DNA of 64,000 nucleotides from Erinaceus europaeus (lineage: Eukaryota > Chordata > Mammalia > Eulipotyphla > Erinaceidae): NCBI RefSeq assembly GCF_950295315.1, contig NC_080171.1, positions 29,146,682 through 29,210,681 on the forward strand. The letters run 5' to 3'. Under the pieces are notes generated by a model that saw only the letters and a program-made list of their open reading frames with translations, did not search any database and had not been told where the DNA came from. Each line of letters begins with the position of its first letter. Positions within the stretch are counted from its first letter, which is position 1. The translations under genes and the position numbers were made by a program. Shown one piece after another: positions 51,509 through 63,500 of the stretch.

Positions 51509-54500
51509 TTTTAATATTTATTTTCCCTTTTTTTGTTGCCCTTGTTTTTTATTGTTGTAGTTGTTATTGATGTCATTGTTGTTGGATAGGATACAGAGAA
51601 ATGGAGAGAGGAGGGGAAGACAGAGGGGAGAGAAAGATAGACACTTGCAGACCTGCTTCACCGCTTGTGAAGCGACTGGGGGCTGGAACTGGGATCCTTA
51701 ACACCAGTCCTTGCGCTTTGCGCCATGTGCGCTTAACCCACTGCGCTACCGCCCAACTCCCTATTATTATTTTTTTCTTTAGGAATTACTTATCCAAGAG
51801 AAAGGAGGAGAGAGAGAAAGAACCAGACATCACTCTGGTACATGTGCTGCCAGGGATTGAACCCAGAACCTCATAGTTAAGAATCCAGTGCTTGGGAGTC
51901 AGGCGGTAGCGCAGTGGGTTAAGCGCATGTGGCACAAAGCACAAGGACCGGAGTTAGGATACCGGTTCGAGACCCCGGCTTCCCACCTGCAGGGGTGTCG
52001 CTTCACAAGTGGTGAAGCAGGTCTGCAGGTATCTTGTCTGTCTCTCTCCCTCTCTGTCTTGCTTTCCTCTCTCCACTTCTCTCTGTCCTATCCAACAACA
52101 ACGACATCAATAACAATAACAATAATAACTACAACAGTATAACAAGGGCAACAAAAGGGAATAAATCAATAAGTATTTTTTTTAAAAAAGAATCCAATGC
52201 TTTTATTTACTGTGCCATCTCCCAGATCACCCTATGTATATTTCTAATTCATGTGACATTTACATATTCTGATTAAGTAGTATAATAATTTCCAATCAAA
52301 TGTTGTTTTACAAAAATAAGTGTTTTCATTTAATTATTTGACTCTCAACATAGTGCTTTTTTCCCCTCATTGTTAAGTCGTCTTAGAGGATATTATGAAA
52401 TGGTCTTTCAAAGGGCCATGCAAGATTAAACAAAGGTTGAATGAACCTACTTTCTTTTTCTTTCCTTAGATGCTTTTATTGATGTTGATGCAGATTTTCA
52501 TGCTAGGGTGCCAGTGGTGGTGTGCAGAGAAAAGCAAAGGTCTGTTTCTTTAAGATGTTTATAAATTAAAAGCTTACCAAAATTCTTTTTTTTTGTTTTT
52601 TTTTTTTACCTTGCCAAAATTCTAATGTCCAATTTCTAGCTCCTTGTATGTTTAATTTCATAGGTTTATTGCTAACATCTCTATACTTTTGGTATTTGAT
52701 ACAAGAGGAAAAAGGTTTTTTTTTTTAAGAATAAAACTATTTAAAAAAAAATGGAAGATAGGGTTTTGACTTATTTCAATACTAATTTAAAGCAACCTTA
52801 TCAAACAGTTATTGTCTCTTACTTTTATTTGCCACCCTTGTAAGCAGTGTTTTTAGTAGTGCTGATTAATGCTGTGAGTTAACAAGTGCATCACACCCTT
52901 TCTTTAGACACTGCCATCACCACTGTAAATGGGTGGTTTGTAGATTACAGTTCCTCTTTAGTCAGGTATCTCCAGCTCTGGAAAAATACTCATTTTTACA
53001 TAGACGAATCTCCTTTGAAACACTAGATAGTACTTTCCTTATTTGCATTCTCCCCAAATACTTGTAGTATATGGAAACACAAAGTCTTAGTTTTGTAAAG
53101 TTCACTCAGCAAATAATTGCAAATTTTAAGTCTGGATTTATTTATTTATTATATTTATTTATTATATTATTTATTTTAAATAATCCAAAAAGATGTAGTG
53201 ACTTTTAAAATTTTTATCTTAAGGTATTTATTATTGGTGTAACTAGTTGTACTACTTATTAGTCTATTAGTGGTACTGATAGTATACTAGTTACCCAGGT
53301 ACAAGATATTTAATACTTATATAACATTTTGTCTTTCTCTTTTTCCTTCCCATTTTTCTCCCCCAAACCTACCAGTGGTCTTCTTTGTAAAGTGAGTGCA
53401 GGAAATGAAAATGCTTGTCTGACAACAAATCACTTAACTGCCCTTGGAAAACTAGAGTCAAAGCTGGTTCCTTTGGTGATTGCATTTAGATACTGGGCAA
53501 AGGTAGGCTTCAGTTCTTCAAGTACATCAGTAGTGTGGTATGATTTTTACATAGCTGATTTCATCTTTTTAAAAATAGTACTTATGTGGCCTGGAAGGTG
53601 CTGTAGTGGCTAAAATATTGTACTTAAAAATATGAGGTCCTGGGACTGGGAGGTAGCACAATGGGTTAATCACACATGGTACAAAGTGCCAGGACCCGCA
53701 GAAGGGTCCCGGTTCGAGCCCCCAGCTCCCCACCTTGCAAGGGGATCACTTCGCAAGTGGTGAAGCAGGTCTGCAAGTGTCTGTCTTTCTCTCCTCCTCT
53801 CCATTTCTCTCTGTCCTATCCAACAACAACAACAGCTATAGCAACAATAATGATAACAACCACAAGGGCAACAAAATGGGAAAAATAGCCTCCAGGAGCA
53901 GTGGATTCGTAGTGCAGGCACTGAGCCCCAGCAATAACCCCAGAGGCAAAAAAAACATGAGGTCCCACATTTGATCCCCAGCATCACATATGCTAGAATA
54001 ATGCTTTGGTGTTCCCTGTACTGCACCCCACACACACACACACACACACACTGCTTTTCTCTTGCATTAATAAAATTTTAAAAAATTCTTTTAAAGCACA
54101 TAAGCCACCCAGAAAGTGTCATAACTGGTGGAACATAGAAATTGCATACGTGAGGTCTAGAACTTGATAGTTAGCATTGTGTATTATTAAATAAATATAC
54201 AAATCAGTTTTTTGTTTGTTTCTTATGCCAGAGGAGAAGCAATGCCATAGTGTTAACTCCATCACCTCTGGAGCTTGGCACTGATATTCCCCTGTCGTGC
54301 CAGTGCTTGAAATCTGGACATTTTCCCATTTCCCCATGCTGAAGCAGGTGCTCTACTAAGTGAGCTATATCTTCTGGTCTCTGCCTAGATAATAAAGTTC
54401 TTATTTTTATTTTTATTAGGAAAGAGTTCATGCAAGGGAGAAAGAACCAGAATATCACTCTGGCACATGCCATGCCAGGAATCAAACTTGGGACCTCATA

Positions 54501-57500
54501 CCTCATGCTTTAGAACCCAGTGCTCTAGCTACTGTGTTACCTCCTGGGAGGCAGGCTTCTCTTTATTTATTATTTTATTTTATTTTATTTTATTTTAATG
54601 AGATAGAGCTACAAAGAGAGAGAACAAAGCATGGCTCAGCTCTGGCTTATGGTGGTGCTGGGCACTGAATCTGAAACCGTGGAGCCTCAGGCATGAAAAT
54701 CTTTTGGGTAACCATTATGCTGTCTCCCTAGTCCATAAATGAAGTTTTCTCTTCTCTTCTCTTCTCTTCTCTTCTCTTCTCTTCTCTTCTCTTCTCTTCT
54801 CTTCTCTTCTCTTCTCTTCTTTTCCTTCCTCCCTTCCTCCCTTCCTCCCTTCCTCCCTTCCTTCTTTCCTTCCTTTCCCTTTTAACTATTTATTTATTAA
54901 TGAAAACCGTGGGTAGGAGGAGAAAATCAGAGCATCACAATGGCACTTGTGATTCTTGGGTATGAATCCATGACTAGATGCTTGAAAGTCTGTTGTTCTA
55001 TTGTACCACCTCCCTCCCCCTAAATAACACTTTCTAATGCGGATTGACCTATAACATACCCAGCAGAGCCTACATGTTACAATGATCAAAGACCTAGGTT
55101 CAAGTCCCCTGTTCACACCTGCAGAGCAGGAAGCTTCATGAGTAGTGAAGCACTGCTGCAGGTCAGTCTCTCTCCCCACATACCCTCCTCCCCTCTCTAT
55201 TTCTACCTGTATCCAAAAATAAAGCTTTAAAAAAACTATTTGGGATGGAAGAGGTGGTAACAATGGTTATACAAAAGCACTCATACCTGAGACTCTGAAG
55301 TCTGTGGTTCAGTCCCCTGCACCAACATAAGCCAGAGCTTAACAAACAACACAAATGTTTGGGTCTAGCACCATAGCTTGGATAGTGCACCTGGTCTATC
55401 ATGTGCCTGACCCAGCCTAAAGCCTGGTCCCTCCCACAGAGAGGAAGCTGTGATATCTTTACCTCTCTTCCCATATCTGAAAAAGTTGAGCTGAGTGGTG
55501 AAATAACAATGAAAGGGGGGGGGAGAAAGCGAGAGAGAATAATGAAAATGTTTTGACACGTTTGTAGACATCAAGAATGTAAAAGTATCTGAGTATTGGA
55601 ACAGACATTTCAATACGTACAGAAAGGAAAATTTTGTGTTGCACTGTGACAGTTTCTCAGATGGAAATGATTTTTTAATATTTATTTATTCCCTTTTGTT
55701 GTCCTTGTTTTATTGTTGTAGTTATTATTGATGTTGTTGTTCTTGGATAGGACAGAAGAGAGGGGGAGAGAAAGATAGACCTGCTTCACTGCCTGTGAAG
55801 CGACTCCCCTACAGGTTGGGAGATGGGGGCTTGAACCGGGATCCTTGCGCTGGTCCTTGCACTTTGTACCACCTGTGCTTAACCTGCTATGCTACCTACC
55901 GTCCGACTCCCTGGAAATAACTTATAGTGCCTATTAAAAATCAAATTTGTTATTGAATTCCCAGAGGATATGGCCCAAGGATTTACACTGTAACTAGTTT
56001 CCTCAAGTGATCCTTGCGTATAACAAAGATTAAGATAAAGCTACTAATAAAACTTCCAGTAATAAATTCAGAAACTCCAGAAAAATGAATGACCCTGTTT
56101 GGTCATGCATATATTGCATAGCATGTTAAATGTAGTATCCAATTGAGGTCCTCCAGTAAATATTAATATTCCTCCAAAATGTCAGGTCTCTTCATATAAT
56201 AAAACAGAGATTCAGGGGGCCGGGTTAAGTGCATATGGCACAAAGTACAAGGACTGGCATAAGGATCCCAGTTCGAGACCCCAACCCTCCACCTGCTGGC
56301 GAGTTGCCTCATAAGTGGAGAAGCAGGTTTAAAGGTGTCTATCTTTCCCTTCCCCTCTCTATCTTCCCTTCTGTCAATTTCTCTTTGTCCTATCCAACAA
56401 CAACGATAAACAATAAGGGCAACAAAAGGGGAAAAAAAGTAGCCTCCTGGAGCAGTGGATTCATAGTGTAGGCACCGAGCCCCAGTGATAACCCTGGAGG
56501 TAAATAAATAAATGAATGAATAAATAAAATTGAGATTGTAGGTCAATACATTTATACAGAAAGACCTTATTTGTACTGATTAAGATAGGTTAGTAACAAC
56601 ACCTGACTGCATACAAATGGTCGCAGTAAAAATATATAATATATATAATGTTTGTGTGACTTGGGTCCAAGATGAATAGAAGGTGTCCCATTCTTTTTTT
56701 TTTTTAATCTTTTTATTTATTTATTGTTGGATAGAGATAGAAGTTGAGAGGGGAGCAGAATAGAGATAGGGAAAGAAAGAGATACCTGCAGCCCTGCTTC
56801 ACCACTCATGAAGCTTTCTCCCTGCAGGTGGGGGCCATGGCCTTGAGCACTGTAATATGTGTGCCTAACTAGGTGTGCTATTGCCTGGTCTCCTTGGAGA
56901 TGATAACTGGGTAAACTGATAGTTGTTATTTCTGTTAATGCTAAAGAATTTGCCTACATTCTTAAACAGAATCACCTCTTTGGCCACAGAATACATTTTC
57001 AATTGACTAGGTTAGAAGATGGTGACCATTAAACTAAACCAAGACGGGATAAGGAAACATCATAATGGTTCAGCAAAAGACTTACATGCCTGAGGCTTCA
57101 ACGTCCAAGGTTCAATCCCGAGCAGTGCTCTGGTCTCTCTGTATTTCTCATTAAAATAAAATATTAAAAAAATATAATAAACTGAACTTGTTAACTTGCA
57201 TTTGGAATGGAACCATTTTTCGACTTCATTAACAATTGTCTTAACCAAGTAAATGGATGTCCAAATGAAAACAAGTTTTTTATTTTTTAAAACTTTTTAT
57301 TTATTAGGGAGTTTAGTGCTTTACAGTGCAGCCATTGTCACATACATATCATTTCATTGTGCACCTGGCCCCCACAGTTATCTTCCACCCATTCCTGCCT
57401 ACCTTCCCCCCAAAGTTCCTTCCTTTGGTGTAATATACCATGCCCAATTCATATTTTGTTTTGTTTTCATCCTCCCTGTTCCTAATTATTAGGACCCACT

Positions 57501-60500
57501 TAAAAGTGAGATCATTAGGTATTCGTCTTTCTCATTTTAGATTATCTCACTTAACATGGTAGCTTTCACTTTCATCCAAGATGCTGCAAAGGAGATGACT
57601 TCATCGTTTTTAACAGCTGAATAATATTCCATCATGAGTATATATGTCACAGGTTTTTTTTTTCAGCCACTCATCTGTTGTCAGACATCTGGGTTGCTTC
57701 CAAGTTTTAGAGATTACAAACTGTGCTGTTATGAACATGAGTATAGCTAGATCTCTTCTGATGGGTGTTTCCTTTGGATAAATCCCTAGGAGAGAAATTG
57801 CTGGGTCATATGGCAGGTCCATTTCTAGTGTTCTGAGAAGTCTCCAGTCTTCACAAAGGATGAGTTTATACTCCTACCAGCAGTACATGAGTGCTCCTTT
57901 TCTCCACATCCTCTCCAACATTTGTTGTTACTGTCTTTTCTAATCTATGACATTCTCATAGGTGAAAAGTAGTATCTCATTGTTGTCTTTATTTGCATTT
58001 CTTTGATAATCAGTGACTTTGAGCACTTTCTCATGTGTCTGTTGACCCTCTGGATCTCTTTTTCTGTAAAGTTTCTGTTCATGTCTTCATCCTATTTTCT
58101 TATGGGGTTGTTTGTTTTCTTGGTGTTAAGTTTACTGAGCTCTTAATGAATTTTGGTTATTAGACCTTTATCTTGAGTATGTTGTATAAAGATCTTTTCC
58201 CACACTGTAGGTTGTCTTTCTGTTAGTTTGCTTTTCAGTTCGATGTTGTCCCATTGATTTATTTTTTGTTTGCTTTGCTGTTAGATTTGAATCTCTGAAT
58301 ATCTTTTTGAAGCATAAGTCATAAAGTGTCTTGTCAATGATTTCTTCTAAGTATTTGATAGTTTCTGGTCTAATATCCATGTCTTTGGTCTACTTGGAGT
58401 TGACTTTTGTGGTTGGTGTTATGTGGTGGTCCAATTTCATTTGTTTCAACCCAGTTTTCCCAGCACCATTTGCTGAAGAGATTTTCTGTTCTCCATTTAA
58501 TGTTCTGGGCCCCTTTGTCAAAAAATGAGTTGCTTATAGATGTAGGCACTTAATTCTGGATTTTCAATTTGATTTCACTGGTCTTGTGGCTGTTTTGATT
58601 ATAGAGCTCTGTAGTATGGTTTGAGTTCAGGAAGTTTGATGCCTTCAGTCTTGTTCTTTTTCCTCAAGGTTGATTTGGCAATCCTAGTAATTTCTTGGTT
58701 CCAGATAATTTTTTGTATTTTTTTCTATCTCTTTGAAGAGATTTGGTGATATCTTGAGGGGTTAGTGTTAAATCTGTATATGTTTCTAGGTAGAATAGTC
58801 ATTTTGATGTTAATTCTTCCTATCCATGAACATAAAATATATCTTCCTATTTGTATTTTATCTATTTCCTTGGAGAATGATTCATAATTTTCAGCATACC
58901 AAGTTCTTCACTTTTTTTTTTCTTCTTTTTTTTTTTTACCAGAACACTGGTTAGCTTTGGCTTAATAGTGTTGCTGGAAATTGAACCTGGGACTTTGGAG
59001 CCTCAGGGATGAGAGTCTCTTTGCATAACCATTATGCTACCTACCTCCCCCTCTTCACATCCTTTGTTAATTTTATTCCTAAATATTTGGTGGTTTTTAC
59101 TGCTATACTAAAGGGATGGATTTCTGGACATCTTTTTTTTTTTATTATCATCTTTATTTTTTATTGGATAGAGATAGCCAGAAATCAAGAGGGAATGAGG
59201 AGATAGAGAGGGTGAGAGACAGAGAGACATCTGCAGTCCTGCTTCACCACTTGTGAAGCTTTCCTCATGCAGGTGGGGACTGGGCTTGAACCCGGGTCCT
59301 TGTGCATTGTAACGTGTGCGCTCAACCAGGTGTGCCACCACCCAGCCCCTCTGGACATCTAATTTAGTGTTTACACAGAGGAACATCACTGATTTTTGTA
59401 TGTTGATTTTGTAGCCTGCTGCTTTACTGTATGTACTGTTCAATAATTTCCAGGTTTTTTTTTTTTTTTTTACTAGAATCTTTATGGTTTCCCACATACA
59501 ATAAGATCACATCATCTGCAAATAGTTCAACTCCTTCATTTCCAAGATGAATGCCTTTAATTCTTTTCTCTTGCCTGATTGCTACCACGAGGACTTCCAA
59601 CACTATACTGAATAATAATAATGGTTACAGTGGACAGCCCTGCCCTGTACCTGATCTGAAAGGCTCTTGGGTTCTTACCGTTCATCGAGTATGATGTTGG
59701 CTGTAGATCTGCTGTATATAGACTGAACAAGTTTGAAGAATTTCCCATCTGTTCCCATTTTTTTAAGTATCTTGATCATGAATGGGTACTGGATCTTGCC
59801 AAAGGCTTTTTCTGCATCTGTTGAAATAGACATAATTTTTAGTTTTCCTTTGAAAATAAGTATTTTGGGCCCTCCTCTACTAACAAATTGAAAGATGAAG
59901 CTGTCACTCAAAACCACAGTTTGCACTTGCTCCAAAAGTATAAGGAAGCTTGGTACTTTGATGGGGTGGTATTTGATCTGGGGGAATAAGTCATAAAAGT
60001 GAAAGCCTCAGACTAAAATGGTTAAACTGCAAGTTGGTGCATAAGAATGCTCACCCTCTTTTCTATTGTTTGTAGCTTTGCAGTATAGATCGCCCTGAAG
60101 AAGGAGGTTTGCCACCTTACGTGTTTGCCCTGATGACCATTTTCTTTCTTCAGCAGAGGAAAGAGCCCCTTCTGCCTGTTTATCTAGGATCATGGGTAAA
60201 ACACTTTTGTTGTTGTTGTTATGTAAAATGCTTTTTTTTTTTTTAGTATAGTAATTTTATTACAGGGCCACAATCCTTCTTACTTAATTAAAAAATCTAA
60301 AGCTTATCCAGAACTAATGCGAATATATTTACCCTACTATTCCTACCCTTTATGCCAAAATAATATATATGATTTCAAGTTCCTTCCTTACAGTCTTCTA
60401 GAGGTACTATTTAATTTGTGAGATACATGTAATTTTGGGGGGTTTCAAAAAAGAAATTGAGAACCTATATTTAATTTATTGCACTGAATGTTTACATAAT

Positions 60501-63500
60501 TTGTTTGAATTTATGTGTTACCTCCAGGCAGATAATGCAAAAAGATTTATTTATTGATTTATTTATTGGGGGGAGAGAATGAACCAGAGCATCACACTTG
60601 CATATGCAATGCCAGGGGATGAACTTGGGGCCTCATGCTTGAGAGTGAAGTGCTTTATTCACTGTGCCAACTACTAAGCCACACAGATTCTCAGTGTTTT
60701 AGGAAAGTGGATTCTAGAGAACTAGTAATTATGTGATTTTCTTTTTGTCTCCAGGGTTATTGCTGGGGCTCGGTGCCTGCACTACAAATCCACTGCTCCT
60801 GGAGGCTATTTTTCCCATTTTGTTGCCCTGGTTGTTGTGCTTGTTGTAGTTGTTATTGTTGTCATAGCTGTTGTTGTTGTTGGATAGGACAGAGAGAAAT
60901 GGAGAGAGGAGGAGAGAAAGATAGACACCTGCAGACCTGCTTCACCGCTTGCGAAGCGACCTCCTGCAGGTGGGAAGCCGGGGGCTCGAACCGGTATCCT
61001 TGTGCCGGTCCTTGCGCTTTGCACCACTTGCGCTTAACCTGCTGCGCTACCGCCCAACTCCTGAGTATGTGTCTTTTAAGATGTATATATTATTACATGA
61101 GTAAGAGGAGCGAGAATGAACCGGAATATCACTTTTGCACGTGTGATGCTGATTAAACTCAGTGCTTCCTGCTTGAGAGTGCAGTGCCTTACCTACTGTG
61201 CTATCTCCCAGGCTGTAAGAAGGTAGTTCTTAACTATTAAAACATATCTAAAAACATAATTGTTAGGGACTGTTTTAAATTGAGATATTCATTTGCCAGG
61301 CCCAGATGATAAAGACTATCAACTCTTTTTTTGGGCAAGGGAGATAGCATAATAGTTATGCAAAGAGATTATCATGTCTGAGGCTCTGAAGTCCCAGGAT
61401 TAGTTCCCTGTACCACCATAAGCCAGAGCTGAGCAGTGCTCTGGTAAAAAAGAAAGATAATAAATTAAATTCCTATTTTCTGAAATAAGGAATTATCATC
61501 TATTTGTTTCCCAGTTGCCTAAAATAAGCTTTGTGTTCGTGGTACTGAAATGAAACTTAGGTCCTGGAGATTACTAGATCTCTGCTAAATTGCTCTTGTG
61601 ATGGCACAGAGAGTGAGAGAACAAAGTCACTCTTGAGTTGTTAATAACCACTCTGTCAGACCCACATGAATCTGTGAAAGTCTCTGAAGTTTTCTTTCAC
61701 TTTGACCCAAGAGAGACGTAGTTTTGAATGTCACCAAACTATGTGCTCCATTGTCTTGGGAGAGGTTGAATGTTTGGCTATGTAGACTACTGTCATACTG
61801 AGAATGGCCCTTTCTTGTCACCTGTAAGTAGTCGTCTGTCACTTATGTGAAGAAACACACTTATGTAGTGTGTTTCTGTGCTCCTGATGAGATTCTTCTC
61901 ATAATTTGCATAGGAGTACGAGTATCCTTTTCTATGACCTATGTATTATTTCTTTGGTAGTGATAGGGGAAATCTTATAAAATGACAGGACTTGATTTAG
62001 ATTATAACTTTTTTAGGCATATGTTGTAATGACAAAAACAGGCAAAGGGGAGTCGGGCTATAGCACAGCGGGTTAAGGGTACATGGCGCAAAAGCGCAAG
62101 GACCGGCATAAGGATCCCGGTTCGAGCCCCGGCTCCCCATGTGCAGGGGCTGCGATGAAGCAGGTCTGTAGGTGTCTCTTTCTCTCCCCCTCTCTGTCTT
62201 CCCCTCTTCTTTCCATTTTTCTCTGTCCTATCCAACAACGACGACAACAGTAATAACTACAACAATAAAATAAGGGCAACAAAAGGGAATAAATAAATGT
62301 TTATAAAAAAACAGGTAAAGGGTATATACAAACACTGGATTGAATTCTATAGATCAATTAGGATAAACTCTACTCAACTAAAATGATCACCTGCTTTTAA
62401 ACTAATCAGGCACCAATATACTGAATTCTACCCATAGACTTAGGCCAAAAAAAAGAAAGTAAGGAATTAAATCTAGTACCTTGAATTTCAGGCCAAATAT
62501 ATTTATTAAAAGTTTATGTTCTTAACAATAGAGAACCAGAATATCATGCTGGTAACGTGCAATCAGACTTGGGACCTCATGCCTATAAGTCCAACACTGA
62601 GCTATATCCTAGGCTACTCAGGCCAACTATTTTGCTGTGTATTATATCTGCAGAAAATCCATTGAAAACCTCAGTGTTAACAAGTATCTAAATTATTAAT
62701 CCCTTCAAAATTTTCAAAGCACTGTGTATCTTAGTCATGTACCAGACTGTGAAGGGAATACTGAATTCTCAAATGAACAAGACTAAATTCTGTCAGGAAG
62801 TTTGGACTGTTGGGCCAGAGAGATAGTGTAAGGATTTATGCAACAGACTTTTATGCCGGAGGTACCAGCGGCCCCAGGTTCAAACCCCATAAGTCAGAAA
62901 TTAGCAGTATTCTAGTTAAATAAATAAATAAGTTTGGACTATCATGCCTCCATGCTCTGACCTGTCTTCTAAATCCTTTTAGCCATTCTTTTCCAACCTA
63001 CTTAGAGAAATTATTTTCTCTTGACCTTTGAATCCCAAGTAAAATGCCCACTCTATTATCATTAACTATTTTATTTTATTTTGGATAGAAACAGAAATTG
63101 AAAGGGAAGGGAGAGGCAGACACCTGTAGCACTGTTTCACTGCTCATGAAACTTCCCTCCTGCAGATGGGACCAGGGGCTTTAACCCTGGGTCCTTGCCT
63201 ATTATAATATGTGTGCTCAACCAGGAGGGCCACCACCTGACCCCTATCATTAGATCTTGACATGATTAAGGTTAGTCATGGTGAGTTGTGTGTAGCCCTG
63301 TTGTCTTAGTATCTTTTGCCTCCATCCTTCACCCCCCAATAAGAATATCTTACTAGTTTCCTTGTAAATAATACTTGATATCTATTTTGAGATAACATAA
63401 ACAGTACTTAAGCTATTAGTTATGCTTTGTGGGTGCTAGCTAGCATTTTAGAAAAAAAGAGTATTTAAACAGCCCTGACATTCATGTAGGTTTTATTCCC

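Larger units (their letters stand above)
57285..59880 (-). mobile_element. L1 retrotransposon, older, 5'-truncated
   Basis: Antisense in TUT7 intron 9. Contains a 3' UTR, the ORF2 C-terminus (57610-57822) and part of the reverse transcriptase (59675-59880), all with stops. Diverged from the intron 2 L1. Carries two SINEs. Confidence 0.92.
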
